Source of the DNA: Chloroflexota bacterium
GTDB taxonomy: Bacteria > Chloroflexota > Dehalococcoidia > Bin125
NCBI GenBank assembly: GCA_009838735.1
Contig: VXQZ01000020.1
Coordinates: forward strand, 6,103-70,102
Length of the DNA stretch: 64,000 nucleotides
Direction of reading: 5' to 3'
Part shown: positions 52,153 to 60,893 of the stretch, in pieces
Layout of the letters: every line of letters starts with the position of its first letter
Numbering within the stretch: position 1 is the stretch's first letter
The notes under the pieces: model-generated
Told to the model about the DNA's origin: nothing
What the model saw: only the letters and a program-made list of their open reading frames with translations
Database searches by the model: none
Position numbers and translations under genes: made by a program

Positions 52153-53550
52153 TCAGGGGAACAGGCCAAGTTCGATATAGCTCTGCGCGACCAGCTCCAG
52201 CGAGTACAGATACGCGGCCGTGCGCAGATCGGGCAGGTTCCGCTTGCTGCGCAGGTCGGAGATCCGCTGATACGACTCGCCCATGGTCTTGGCCAGTGAG
52301 TTATGCACGATATCGATCTCCGTTGGGCCGCGCTCAAGCATGGCCCGTTCCTGCAGCGGCACGGCGCTACCCGTGATCGCCTGCATCGTGTCGAGGATGC
52401 GGCGATTCTGCATGTCGGCCGTGCCGGTCAGCATCCGATCGAACGAGACGTGTGACAGGTTCTTGATCCATTCGAAGTAAGAAACCGTCACCCCGCCGGC
52501 GTTGAGGTAGAGATCGGGAATCAACGTGATGCCCCGCTCGCGCAGGATGCGGTCTGCCTCCGGCGTGGTCGGAGCATTGGCCGCCTCGGCGATGATCCCG
52601 GCGCGGATGCGGTCGGCATTGTCGACCGAGATCTGATGCTCCAGCGCGGCAGGGACGAGGATGTCGCACGATTGCTCCAGCGTCTCCAGCGAGTTGGCGA
52701 AGACTTGCCCGGCCGGGAAGTTGCCGATCCCGCCATGCTCCCAGCGATGCCGGGCGATCGCTTCCATGTCCAGCCCGTTCGGGTCGTATAGACCGGCGTC
52801 ATGCTCGGCGATCCCCACGATCCGCGCCCCATGGTCTGACAGCTCGCGCGCCGCGTGATAGCCGACGTTGCCCAGACCCTGCACGATCACCCGTTTGCCG
52901 TCCAGCCCGGGCGAGAGGTCGTGTCCGGCCCTGGGGTCGGCCAGGCAGTTGATGATCCCGTGAAACACGCCCAACCCCGTCGCCTCGCGCCGGCCGGGAA
53001 TCCCGTGCAGCGAGAGCGGCTTGCCCGTCACGCAGGCGAAGTGGTTGATGTCGTGCGGGTTCAGCGTGCGATAGGTGTCGGCAATCCAGGCCATCTCCCG
53101 CGCGCTGGTGCCGTAGTCGGGTGCCGGGACATCGATCGACGGACCAATGAACTGGTGTCGATTGAGCTCGATCACCAGACGGCGCGTGACCCGCTCGACG
53201 AACTCCGGCGAGCGTTGGTAGGGATCGATACAGACCCCGCCCTTGGCCCCGCCGAAGGGCACATCGACGATCGCGCACTTGAACGTCATCAGCGCCGCGA
53301 GTCCCCTGACTTCGTCCGCGTCGACCATCGTCGAATAGCGGATGCCGCCCTTGGTCGGCAGACGGTGATGGCTGTGCTGGGCTCGGTATGCCTCGATGAC
53401 CTCGATTTCCCCGGCGTCGTTCTCGACCGGGAAGGACATCTGGTAGACGTTGTTGCAGGTCTTGACCTGCTCGAGCAGGCGCGGATCCAACTCCGAGTAC
53501 TGCGCCGCCGCCTCGAAGTACTCCGTGAAGTCGTCGTACAGCGTGGCCAT
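52153..53550 (-). CDS. Glu/Leu/Phe/Val dehydrogenase family enzyme
   Basis: 465 residues. The substrate-binding part has HHRLPTKGGIRYS, FKCAIVDVPFGGAKGGVCID and the Asp in VPAPDYGTSAREMAWI; the Rossmann half has IVQGLGNVGYHAA, VPAALEHQI and IIAEAANAPTTPEA. These are the glutamate-dehydrogenase signatures, with catalytic Lys and Asp intact. Most likely glutamate dehydrogenase, connecting the TCA cycle and nitrogen, though leucine-type activity is possible. It is somewhat longer than the usual ~420-residue bacterial enzyme, with a C-terminal helix that may aid oligomerisation. Confidence 0.92.
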   Translation of the reverse strand: MATLYDDFTEYFEAAAQYSELDPRLLEQVKTCNNVYQMSFPVENDAGEIEVIEAYRAQHSHHRLPTKGGIRYSTMVDADEVRGLAALMTFKCAIVDVPFGGAKGGVCIDPYQRSPEFVERVTRRLVIELNRHQFIGPSIDVPAPDYGTSAREMAWIADTYRTLNPHDINHFACVTGKPLSLHGIPGRREATGLGVFHGIINCLADPRAGHDLSPGLDGKRVIVQGLGNVGYHAARELSDHGARIVGIAEHDAGLYDPNGLDMEAIARHRWEHGGIGNFPAGQVFANSLETLEQSCDILVPAALEHQISVDNADRIRAGIIAEAANAPTTPEADRILRERGITLIPDLYLNAGGVTVSYFEWIKNLSHVSFDRMLTGTADMQNRRILDTMQAITGSAVPLQERAMLERGPTEIDIVHNSLAKTMGESYQRISDLRSKRNLPDLRTAAYLYSLELVAQSYIELGLFP

Positions 53551-53589
53551 GCAGCCGCTCCTGCAACGTGACCGGCGCGCGACCGCGTC

Positions 53590-54762
53590 CTAGGCGCGCG
53601 GCAGACCGAGACCTCGCGTCGCGATGATCCCCCGCTGAATCTCCGACGATCCCCCCGCAATGGTGGCCGGCACCGAGGACATGTACTGCTCGGTGAACCA
53701 ACCCTTCATCTGCGCATACGGGTCGCCCTTGCGCACCTGTCCGTAGCTGCCCATCGTGTTGATCCCGAAGCGCGCGAACCGCTGCGATAGCTCCGACGAG
53801 AACATCTTCGCCACGGACGCCTCATGGTTCGGAGCCAGGCCGCCCTGCTGCATCGACAACACCCGCAGCGAGAGCATCCGCGAGACCTCGATGTTGATCG
53901 CCGTGTCCGCCACTCCGAGCTTCGCCTCGCGCGTTGCGGCAGGACTCTCGCCCAGGTAGTCGATGAAGTCCTCGAAGTTGCGTCGCAGCGCGGCGCTGCC
54001 CGACAGCGCACTGCGCTCGAAGTCCATCGTCGCCATGCCCACGTACCAGCCGCGATTCTCTTCACCGACGCGGTTTTCCACGGGCACGCGCACGTCCTCG
54101 AAGAAGACCTCGTTGAACCCGTGCCCGCCAAGCATGTTGATCAGCGGCCGCACCGTGATTCCGGGTGTCTTCATGTCGACCAACAGGTAGGTGATCCCGC
54201 GATGCTTCGGCGCGTCGGGGTCGGTCCGCACCAGAGCGAACATCCAGTCGGCGCGGTGCGCGTTCGAGGTCCAGATCTTCTGACCGTTGATCACATAGTC
54301 GTCGCCGTCTTTGACGGCGCGGGTCTGCAGCGAGGCCAGATCGGATCCCGAGCCCGGCTCGGAGTACCCCTGGCACCACGACGCCCGCGAGTTGACGATG
54401 TCGTCGAGGAACTGGCTCTTCTGGCCGTCGGTGCCATAGACCAGCAACGTCGGCCCGACGTATCCAACCGAGATCAGGTCCGGTCCGGGCACCCGGTGGT
54501 AAGCCAACTCCTCGTTGAAGATCGCCTGCTCTGCGAACGACAGGCCCATCCCACCGTGCTCCGTGGGCCAGGCCGGCGCCGTCCAGCCCTTCTCCGCGAG
54601 CTTGCTGCGGATGCCCTTCGAGAACTCCCACGCCTCGTCGGAACCCTCTTCGTCGTTGGAGACGTCGAGACCGTTCCAGTCCTCACCGAATTCTTCGCGG
54701 ATCCAGCCCCGAATCTCGTTGCGCCAGGCTTCCTGATCGTTGTTGAACTCAAAGTCCATCAT
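53590..54762 (-). CDS. Acyl-CoA dehydrogenase family protein
   Basis: 390 residues, complete ACAD fold: N-terminal helices (FEFNNDQEAWRNEIRGWIREEF), GLSFAEQAIFNEELAYHR, the middle beta-domain motif CQGYSEPGSGSDLASLQTRA and INGQKIWTSNAHRADW, and the C-terminal motif IAGGSSEIQRGIIATRGLGLP. FAD-dependent alpha,beta-dehydrogenation of acyl-CoA esters, with ETF as electron acceptor. No ETF genes are in the window. Start may be Met1 or Met2. It lies 39 bases before the glutamate-dehydrogenase gene. Confidence 0.92.
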   Translation of the reverse strand: MMDFEFNNDQEAWRNEIRGWIREEFGEDWNGLDVSNDEEGSDEAWEFSKGIRSKLAEKGWTAPAWPTEHGGMGLSFAEQAIFNEELAYHRVPGPDLISVGYVGPTLLVYGTDGQKSQFLDDIVNSRASWCQGYSEPGSGSDLASLQTRAVKDGDDYVINGQKIWTSNAHRADWMFALVRTDPDAPKHRGITYLLVDMKTPGITVRPLINMLGGHGFNEVFFEDVRVPVENRVGEENRGWYVGMATMDFERSALSGSAALRRNFEDFIDYLGESPAATREAKLGVADTAINIEVSRMLSLRVLSMQQGGLAPNHEASVAKMFSSELSQRFARFGINTMGSYGQVRKGDPYAQMKGWFTEQYMSSVPATIAGGSSEIQRGIIATRGLGLPRA

Positions 54763-54823
54763 GCATCCTCGCTGCTACGCGCGCGTTCGCTGGCAGTGTA
54801 CCTGCGGGCCGCTGGAACTCGCC

Positions 54824-55531
54824 TCACCGGCGAGCGAACTGGTAGAGGATGTCATCCGAGGACGGCGTGCCGCCAGCCCGCGCTGCCGGATCGTCCTTCG
54901 ATACAGCGAATCCAATCAGCGCGTCGTCGGACTCCAGCACATTGGGGTTTAGCGACACCGCCGCGCGGCCCTCCGCATCTCGCTCAAAGATCGGACCCGG
55001 CTCGACCGCTCCCGACTCGCGTACCAGCCACAGCTGCCAGGACTCGCCCGCGTCTAGCTCTGGCAGGCCCCAGAACACCAGCCCAAACAGCCGCTGCTCG
55101 TAGTGAGGTAGCAGCACTCCGGTCACGCCATCCTCGGTCAGGGCAACAGCCTGACCCGAAATGGGATCGTCGGCGCGGAATGCCAGAACGCCGAAAATCG
55201 CCCCGATCGCGGCGAGCGCTCCAACGATCAGCCAGACCGCACCACGGCGGGCCGCGCGCAGGGTGCGCCGTGAGCGCACCTTCGGCGGCCGCTCAATCCG
55301 GGCCCGTTGAATCAACCGCTGCTCGAGCCGGGCTTCCACGTTGCTCCGATCAATCACCAGGGTCGCGCAGGTGATCGCGGCGACGGCCGTTGGCCACGCC
55401 GCGCAACGGCCCCGGAGCGCCGGATCCGATCGCACCGCGCCTTCCACCAAGTCACGCTCCGCTCCCTCGAGCAATCCCACGTAGAACGCCGCAAGCGGCC
55501 GTTCGCCGCTGCTCGCTGTCGTCTCAGTCAT
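54824..55531 (-). CDS. Anti-sigma factor, RskA-like
   Basis: 235 residues. An N-terminal ~70 residues with LAAFYVGLLEGAERDLVEGAV resembles the anti-sigma segment; a single membrane helix (about residues 96-118, WLIVGALAAIGAIFGVLAF) follows; and the extracellular C-terminal part has GLVFWGLPELDAGESWQLWLV, which is the RskA C-terminal signature. No zinc-binding HxxxCxxC is present. It follows the ECF-like gene without any gap. In the RskA pattern, membrane proteolysis would release the sigma factor. Confidence 0.8.
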   Translation of the reverse strand: MTETTASSGERPLAAFYVGLLEGAERDLVEGAVRSDPALRGRCAAWPTAVAAITCATLVIDRSNVEARLEQRLIQRARIERPPKVRSRRTLRAARRGAVWLIVGALAAIGAIFGVLAFRADDPISGQAVALTEDGVTGVLLPHYEQRLFGLVFWGLPELDAGESWQLWLVRESGAVEPGPIFERDAEGRAAVSLNPNVLESDDALIGFAVSKDDPAARAGGTPSSDDILYQFARR

Positions 55532-56044
55532 CTATGGAGCCTGCCGTGTCAGATGACCGCTCCGAATGCTGTCGACGACCGCGTCCAGGGCCAGGTTCAG
55601 CGATTCGTCATCGGCTCTCAGCCCGTCGAACCAGGCGTCTTCCAGCTGCCGTCCCTGTCCGGCCGGCAGCCGCAGCATGACCCGCTGCAACTCATCGTGA
55701 TCGAGCTCATCCACAACATCGGGAAGTGTGGGGTCGGGGGGCATGACGAACGGCTCCAGATCCTGCGCCGCCAACGCAGCCGTCACCCCGCGCCGGCGCA
55801 CGGCCAGGGCCAGATCCCGAACGATGCGCAGGATGTGAACATCCAGCGCCGCCGAAGCCCAGTGTTCGGGTTCCGACCAAATCAGCAGGAACGCTTCTTC
55901 AACGATTGCGTCGGCTTGATGGGGCCCGACGATTCTCCGAGCCAGCTCCCTCGCGGTCGCGCCGTAGCTGCGGAATGCGTCGCGCAGTGCGATTTCGTCC
56001 CCGTCGACGATCCGCTGGAACAGTTCTCGCGATGCCACAGGCAC
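55532..56044 (-). CDS. Degenerate ECF-like sigma factor
   Basis: 170 residues. Region 2 of sigma-70 is recognisable: LRDAFRSYGATARELARR, ADAIVEEAFLLIWSEPEHW and LDVHILRIVRDLALAVRRR. Region 4, normally a helix-turn-helix at the C-terminus, is not obvious: ELQRVMLRLPAGQGRQLEDAW is the only candidate and the expected recognition helix sequence is missing. It may be a diverged ECF sigma factor or a sigma-derived anti-sigma adaptor. It adjoins the RskA-like gene, which supports a sigma/anti-sigma pair. Confidence 0.55.
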   Translation of the reverse strand: MPVASRELFQRIVDGDEIALRDAFRSYGATARELARRIVGPHQADAIVEEAFLLIWSEPEHWASAALDVHILRIVRDLALAVRRRGVTAALAAQDLEPFVMPPDPTLPDVVDELDHDELQRVMLRLPAGQGRQLEDAWFDGLRADDESLNLALDAVVDSIRSGHLTRQAP

Positions 56045-56049
56045 GGCAA

Positions 56050-56466
56050 TCAGAGTCGTGGGCGAACGTCCACGCGCCCGTAGTCATCCGCCAGTCGCAC
56101 GATGTCCTCTTCATCGTCGGGCAGTCGCGAGGCGATCTCAAGGATGTCGGCGCCTGATGCTCCGGCGGCCAGTCGATGCACCATCCCCGCTTCGACCTCC
56201 TGGCGCTCGCCTTCCTGCATCGCTATCTCCTGCAACGTGTCGATGCGGGGGCCCAGGGTCAGGACTGCGTGACCGCTGAGCAACATCAGGGTTTCACGTT
56301 TACGACGGTGATACTGGAGCGACAGGCGCTGATCCGGCCTGATCCGCAGCGCCTTCACCACGGTGCTGGATGTGCGTCGGAGGATCAGTTCTTCACCCCA
56401 CGGCTTCGGGATCCGCACCAGCGGTGGTTTGGCCAGGATCGTCGAGGTCCCGGTTTCCTTCGCCAC
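56050..56466 (-). CDS. Cupin, mannose-6-phosphate isomerase type II-like
   Basis: 138 residues of a single cupin domain. The signature KPWGEELILR near the start, LSLQYHRRKRETLMLLSG with its metal-binding His and Glu, VHRLAAG and the terminal DIVRLADDYGR are those of type II mannose-6-phosphate isomerase domains. It lacks the nucleotidyltransferase half of bifunctional enzymes. It precedes the sigma-like gene by five bases on the same strand and so heads that operon. Sugar isomerisation or sugar sensing is possible. Confidence 0.75.
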   Translation of the reverse strand: MAKETGTSTILAKPPLVRIPKPWGEELILRRTSSTVVKALRIRPDQRLSLQYHRRKRETLMLLSGHAVLTLGPRIDTLQEIAMQEGERQEVEAGMVHRLAAGASGADILEIASRLPDDEEDIVRLADDYGRVDVRPRL

Positions 56467-56586
56467 GAGACCTCCTCCGTGTTCTGCCCGTCGCGTCGCT
56501 GACTAGAGTGAGGGTATGAGGGCCGGCGGTGTCAACCAACCGCTGCGCCCCATTCTCTGCACAACTGCCGGCATCGGAGGCCATGG

Positions 56587-57846
56587 TTGAGCGGTCGGTT
56601 GCTGGTATCCGTGTTGGCCCTGGCCATTGTCTCCGCTACCGTCGGCGCGGGAGCCGCATTGCTCCTGAGGCCGGCCAACGAACCCGCTCAGACGTCGTCC
56701 CGGGTGACGGTCGTCGCGACCACCCCGCCGCCCGATGCCTCGGAACAGCCGCAAGCGCAACCCGCCGAGCGGCCGAGCCACAAGGTCGAGCAGTCCCCAA
56801 CTTCGTCCGCTCCGGCCGCTGGCACCGCCCCGGAGGAAGTTGCGTCGCAGGAGCAGTCAACCACTGCCTCGACCCAACCGAGCGCCGAACAGCATGCCGA
56901 ATCCCAGGAAGCCGAGGAATCACAGCCGGTTGAACAGACAGCTGCACAGCAGGAGCAGCAAGCAAGCGACATCGAGGTCGATCCGCCCCCCGAAGTGCAG
57001 CCGCGGTTTGCGATCACGACCACCCCAGCGCGGCTAACCCAGGGCGAAGCTCTGGCGCTGACGGTCGAGAGCGAACAGGCTTCCGCCGTGGCTGCGACCA
57101 TTGGCGGCCGAAGCTGGAATCTCATCCAGACCGCTCCCGGCCTCTGGTGGACCGTGATCGCGATCCCTCGTGACGCCGACACAGGCACGACTGCAGTCGT
57201 GGTCGATCTCTACGCCGAAGACGGCGACTGGTTGCGCTCCGCGTCGGCGTCCGTTGTGGTGCTGGCCAACGCAGCGCCACTGGAGGAAGTCACCCTTGGC
57301 GGCACCGGTACGCCGGCCGACCCCGCTGACGTAGCGCGGGACATCGCGGTGCGCTTCAGCGACCACATCTCGGTCAGCGGTCCGCCGCGTTGGAACGGCC
57401 CCTGGATCCTCCCGGTTGAGGGAGAGGTCACCGGCGTCTTCGGCGCGCAACGCACGTACGACGGCGTCCAGGCCCAGGGCTGGCATCACGGCCACGACAT
57501 CGCCGCGCAGCACGGCGACCCGATCGTCGCGCCCGCGCCGGGGACGGTCGTCTGGACCGGAGAGGTGATTCTGCACGGCATCGGCGTGATCATCGACCAT
57601 GGCGCCGGCGTCTACAGCGGCTACTGGCACATGTCCCTGATCGCCGTCCGCGAGGGCATGGATGTCGCGCCCGGCGACTGGCTCGGCAACATCGGCAACA
57701 CCGGTCTCTCGACCGGTCCGCACCTGCATTGGGAAGTGATCATCCAGGGCGTCGACGTCGATCCCGTCCAGTGGTTGGGAGATGATCGGCCGCCCCTCCC
57801 GCCCGTCGCTCCGGATTCCGAGCAGACCGCAGATACACTCGACTAA
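56587..57846 (+). CDS. M23 peptidase domain protein, membrane-anchored
   Basis: 419 residues from TTG 56587. A signal anchor (LLVSVLALAIVSATVGAGAALL) is followed by a long Gln/Glu/Ala-rich linker (residues ~40-135), an Ig-like beta region, and a C-terminal M23 domain with GWHHGHDIAAQHGD, YSGYWHMS and STGPHLHWEV zinc residues. A peptidoglycan endopeptidase acting outside the membrane is likely. The ATG at 56583 is out of frame. It ends in a TAATG overlap with the next gene, so the two are coupled. Confidence 0.85.
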   Translation: MSGRLLVSVLALAIVSATVGAGAALLLRPANEPAQTSSRVTVVATTPPPDASEQPQAQPAERPSHKVEQSPTSSAPAAGTAPEEVASQEQSTTASTQPSAEQHAESQEAEESQPVEQTAAQQEQQASDIEVDPPPEVQPRFAITTTPARLTQGEALALTVESEQASAVAATIGGRSWNLIQTAPGLWWTVIAIPRDADTGTTAVVVDLYAEDGDWLRSASASVVVLANAAPLEEVTLGGTGTPADPADVARDIAVRFSDHISVSGPPRWNGPWILPVEGEVTGVFGAQRTYDGVQAQGWHHGHDIAAQHGDPIVAPAPGTVVWTGEVILHGIGVIIDHGAGVYSGYWHMSLIAVREGMDVAPGDWLGNIGNTGLSTGPHLHWEVIIQGVDVDPVQWLGDDRPPLPPVAPDSEQTADTLD

Positions 57847-58754
57847 TGCCGCAGGCTCTGGCCATTCAGGATCAGGCGAGCGACTTCGCCTTTGCGCTCG
57901 GCGCCCGCTTTCCCGATCTCACAGCCGCCGACCTCGAAGTCTTCGAAGAGCCGGACGCCGACCTGATCAGAGTCGAATGGGAAGACTGGATCGCGCTCTT
58001 CCCGCAATCCGAAGCCGCCTCCAAACAACTGACCGTCATGTCCTCGCTGATGCCCCATCTGCGCGGCTTCCTCAGCCCGACCGTGCCGCTCTGGGAGGAA
58101 TCCAATCAAGTCGACAACTGGAAGCGTCACTGGCGGGCCGCTCGGCACATAGAGGGTCGTCCGCTGAGGCCGGAACTAATCGTCGAGCAAAATCGGGAAC
58201 GCCTCGTTCGCGACCTGGCCGGCTTCTTCCACGAGCTGCATGAGTTCTCGGTCGAACGCGCCCGTGGACTGGGCGCGCCCTCATTCCGCGAGTGGCGGGA
58301 CGAACACGAGGCGCTCTCGCGCCGCTCGCTTGCGATCATGCGGCCGCTTGTCAACTGGTCGCAGATCACCTGGGCCCGACGCTGGTGGTCGCGCTTCCTC
58401 GACGACGATGCGGTCTGGCGAATCGAGCCGCGCCTCGTCCACAGCGGCGTCACGATCGAACGGCTGCTGGTCGACCCATTGGTTCAACAACTCACAGCCG
58501 TCAACGGCTGGCACAGGCTCGGCGTCGCCGACCCGGCCGTCGACTTCGCCCGGTTAATCGACTGCTACGGAACCGAGCTGGGCTGGCGCATCGTCGAACA
58601 CTACGGAGAACTCGGATCCACCGCCGACGCCGCCCTCTTCCGCCGCATCCGGCTCCAGCAGACCGTCAGCCGCTTCCGAGACCTCGTCAACGCCGCCGAC
58701 CGCGACGGGCCCGAAAGCGATATCGTCGCCAACGCCCTCAAGCGTCTCCGATAG
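57846..58754 (+). CDS. Aminoglycoside-phosphotransferase-fold pseudokinase
   Basis: 302 residues. The layout follows APH-type kinases: an N-lobe beginning around VEWEDWIALFPQSEAAS, FFHELHEFSVERARGLGAP, then LVHSGVTIERLLVD where the catalytic loop HGDxxxxN would stand, and TAVNGWHRLGVADPAVDFARL where the Mg-binding Asp-Trp occurs. The catalytic Asp is replaced by Gly (HSG), the Asn by Arg, and the IDW Asp by Gly. Transfer of phosphate is therefore unlikely; binding or a regulatory role is more likely. It is coupled to the M23 gene by a one-base overlap. Confidence 0.6.
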   Translation: MPQALAIQDQASDFAFALGARFPDLTAADLEVFEEPDADLIRVEWEDWIALFPQSEAASKQLTVMSSLMPHLRGFLSPTVPLWEESNQVDNWKRHWRAARHIEGRPLRPELIVEQNRERLVRDLAGFFHELHEFSVERARGLGAPSFREWRDEHEALSRRSLAIMRPLVNWSQITWARRWWSRFLDDDAVWRIEPRLVHSGVTIERLLVDPLVQQLTAVNGWHRLGVADPAVDFARLIDCYGTELGWRIVEHYGELGSTADAALFRRIRLQQTVSRFRDLVNAADRDGPESDIVANALKRLR

Positions 58755-58824
58755 GGCACTGTTGGTTTGGTACCTTTGACTCCATCAGACCCAGTGAGTC
58801 GGCCCATCGGAAGGACAACCAACC

Positions 58825-59379
58825 ATGAGTGACGCACCCGCCCGCGCCATGACTCCTGTTGGCGTCAACCATCTGGTCCTCAACGTGCGCGACATCGATG
58901 TCGCGCACGAATTCTGGACCGAGGTGATGGGCTTCCGCCACATCGGATCGCTCAAGCCGCGTGATCAGCGTTCGATGACCATGCGCTTCTACAACGGCCT
59001 CTCCGAGAGCCACCACGACCTCGCCCTGGCCGAGATCATGGGCGACTCGGAGGAATCCGGCGACTGGTCGATGGCCCCGCGCCGACCCGGACTCAACCAC
59101 CTCGCCATTCATTACCCCGACCGCGATTCGTGGCTCAAACAGATCGCGTTCCTGCAGTCCAGGGGCGTCAAGTTCAACCTGCGCATCAACCATGGGATGA
59201 CGCACTCGGTCTACATCAACGACCCGGACGGTCACGGCATCGAAGTCCTCTACGAACTCCCGCGCGAGCAGTGGGAAGGCGACATCGACGGCGCGCTCAA
59301 TTACGCCGAGGTGCTGCCGACCGAGGGTGATGAGGCGCTCGTCGACGAACCCACGCCCGCCTTCACCGGCGGCGGCTAG
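58825..59379 (+). CDS. VOC family (extradiol dioxygenase/glyoxalase-like) protein
   Basis: 184 residues with two beta-alpha-beta-beta-beta modules. PVGVNHLVLNVRDIDVAHEFWTEVMGF opens the first, RPGLNHLAIHYPD the second, and HGIEVLYELPREQW closes it with the metal-binding Glu. The His, His, Glu set matches catechol-2,3-dioxygenase-type single-module enzymes. It may cleave an aromatic diol or another ring. It is 12 bases from the HpaB-like gene and has an AAGGACAA-type site before ATG. Confidence 0.85.
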   Translation: MSDAPARAMTPVGVNHLVLNVRDIDVAHEFWTEVMGFRHIGSLKPRDQRSMTMRFYNGLSESHHDLALAEIMGDSEESGDWSMAPRRPGLNHLAIHYPDRDSWLKQIAFLQSRGVKFNLRINHGMTHSVYINDPDGHGIEVLYELPREQWEGDIDGALNYAEVLPTEGDEALVDEPTPAFTGGG

Positions 59380-59391
59380 GGCCGACGACGG

Positions 59392-60864
59392 ATGGCCATG
59401 CGCGACGGCGCGGCCTACCTGGCCGGGCTGAAAGACGAACGCCGTATCTGGCACAACGGCGCCCTGGTGGAGGACGTCACCGCCGCGCCTGGCTTCGCCA
59501 ACGCCGCCCACACCATTGCCGCCTATTACGACTTCCAGTGCGACCCCGCCAACCACGAGATCATCTCCTACGAGGATGAGGACGGCCAACGATCTCACCG
59601 CTCGTTCAAGATTCCCCGCTCGAGACAGGACCTGCGCGATCGAGGCGCCGCCTACGCCGCCTGGGCCGAACACACCGGTGGGCAGCTTGGCCGCGCGCCC
59701 GACTACATGAACGCCGCCATCGCCGGCGTCGCCGCTGCGAGACATCACTGGGGACAGAATGAACCTGAGCTGGGCGAGCACGCCGCCGCCATCCTCGACC
59801 ATTGTCGTCGCAATGACGTCTGCCTGACCCACACCTTCATCACTCCGCAGATCGACCGCAAGACCCCGCTCGGCGAACAGGAACCCTTCCTCAACGCCGG
59901 CGTTGTTAAGCGAACCTCGGACAGCATCATCGTCCGCGGCGCGCGCATCCTGGGCACGCTGGCGCCGTTCTCCGACGAAAACCTGTCGATGGTCCTACCA
60001 ATCGTCAAGGGCGAAGAAGAGCTCAAGTACGCGCTTTGCTTCACCATCCCCGTCGACGCCCCGGGACTGCACTGGGTCTGCCGCGACTCCTTCGACCCCA
60101 ACCGCTCAACCCACGACTACCCGATCTCCAGCCGCTTTGAGGAGATCGACACCGTCGCGGTGTTCGATGACGTGGAAGTGCCCTGGGAGAACGTCTTCGG
60201 CTACCAGGACGAGAAGATCCACAACACGGCCCTGATGGTCATGCGCTTCCAGGAATCCCTCGGTCACCACGTGATCGTCAAGAACGTCGCCAAGACGCGC
60301 TTCCTCCTGGGACTGGCCCACCTGATCGCCGAGAACGCCCAGACGAACTCGTTCATCAACGTTCAGATCCGTATCGGCGAGATCGTCACCATGCTCCAGA
60401 CGCTCGAGTCGATCGCGATCGCGGCGGTCGAGGGCGCCGTGGAAAATCCTGACAACGGCGTCTGGTACTGCAACGCCAACGCGATCACCGCCGGCCTCCG
60501 CCTCTTCCCCGACTACTACGTCCAGATCATCGACCACATCAAGCAGATCGGCGGCAGCAACTTCATGGCCGCCCCATCCGGGGCCAACATGGAGGCCATC
60601 ACCGAAGCGCTCGGCCCATCGGTCGAGCGCTACTTCAAGGGCGCCGCCGACATGACCGAGGAAGGCATCGACAAGGTCCCCCTCTTCCGCCTCGCCTGGG
60701 ACGTCGTCGGTACCTCCCTCGCCGGTCGCCAGGAACTCTACGAACGCTTCTTCTTCGGCGACCAGCAGGTCTCCAAATCCCAGTCCTACCTCCGCTTCGA
60801 CAAGACGGAAGCAATCGAAACGGTCCGCCGATTGCTGGACCCGAAGTGGCTCAGCCACTCTTGA
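59392..60864 (+). CDS. 4-hydroxyphenylacetate 3-monooxygenase-like oxygenase (HpaB family)
   Basis: 490 residues of an acyl-CoA-dehydrogenase-fold flavin monooxygenase. RDGAAYLAGLKDERRIWHNGALVEDV and DYMNAAIAGVAAARHHWG at the N-terminus, VCLTHTFITPQIDR, then FDDVEVPWENVFGYQDEK, and GGSNFMAAPSGANM near the end, are HpaB signatures. It hydroxylates phenols using reduced FAD supplied by a separate reductase (HpaC); none is seen here. Together with the adjacent VOC gene it suggests aromatic-ring hydroxylation followed by cleavage, as an inference from order. Confidence 0.88.
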   Translation: MAMRDGAAYLAGLKDERRIWHNGALVEDVTAAPGFANAAHTIAAYYDFQCDPANHEIISYEDEDGQRSHRSFKIPRSRQDLRDRGAAYAAWAEHTGGQLGRAPDYMNAAIAGVAAARHHWGQNEPELGEHAAAILDHCRRNDVCLTHTFITPQIDRKTPLGEQEPFLNAGVVKRTSDSIIVRGARILGTLAPFSDENLSMVLPIVKGEEELKYALCFTIPVDAPGLHWVCRDSFDPNRSTHDYPISSRFEEIDTVAVFDDVEVPWENVFGYQDEKIHNTALMVMRFQESLGHHVIVKNVAKTRFLLGLAHLIAENAQTNSFINVQIRIGEIVTMLQTLESIAIAAVEGAVENPDNGVWYCNANAITAGLRLFPDYYVQIIDHIKQIGGSNFMAAPSGANMEAITEALGPSVERYFKGAADMTEEGIDKVPLFRLAWDVVGTSLAGRQELYERFFFGDQQVSKSQSYLRFDKTEAIETVRRLLDPKWLSHS

Positions 60865-60893
60865 GCGCTACCCCTTCGCTGCACAAGCGCACG

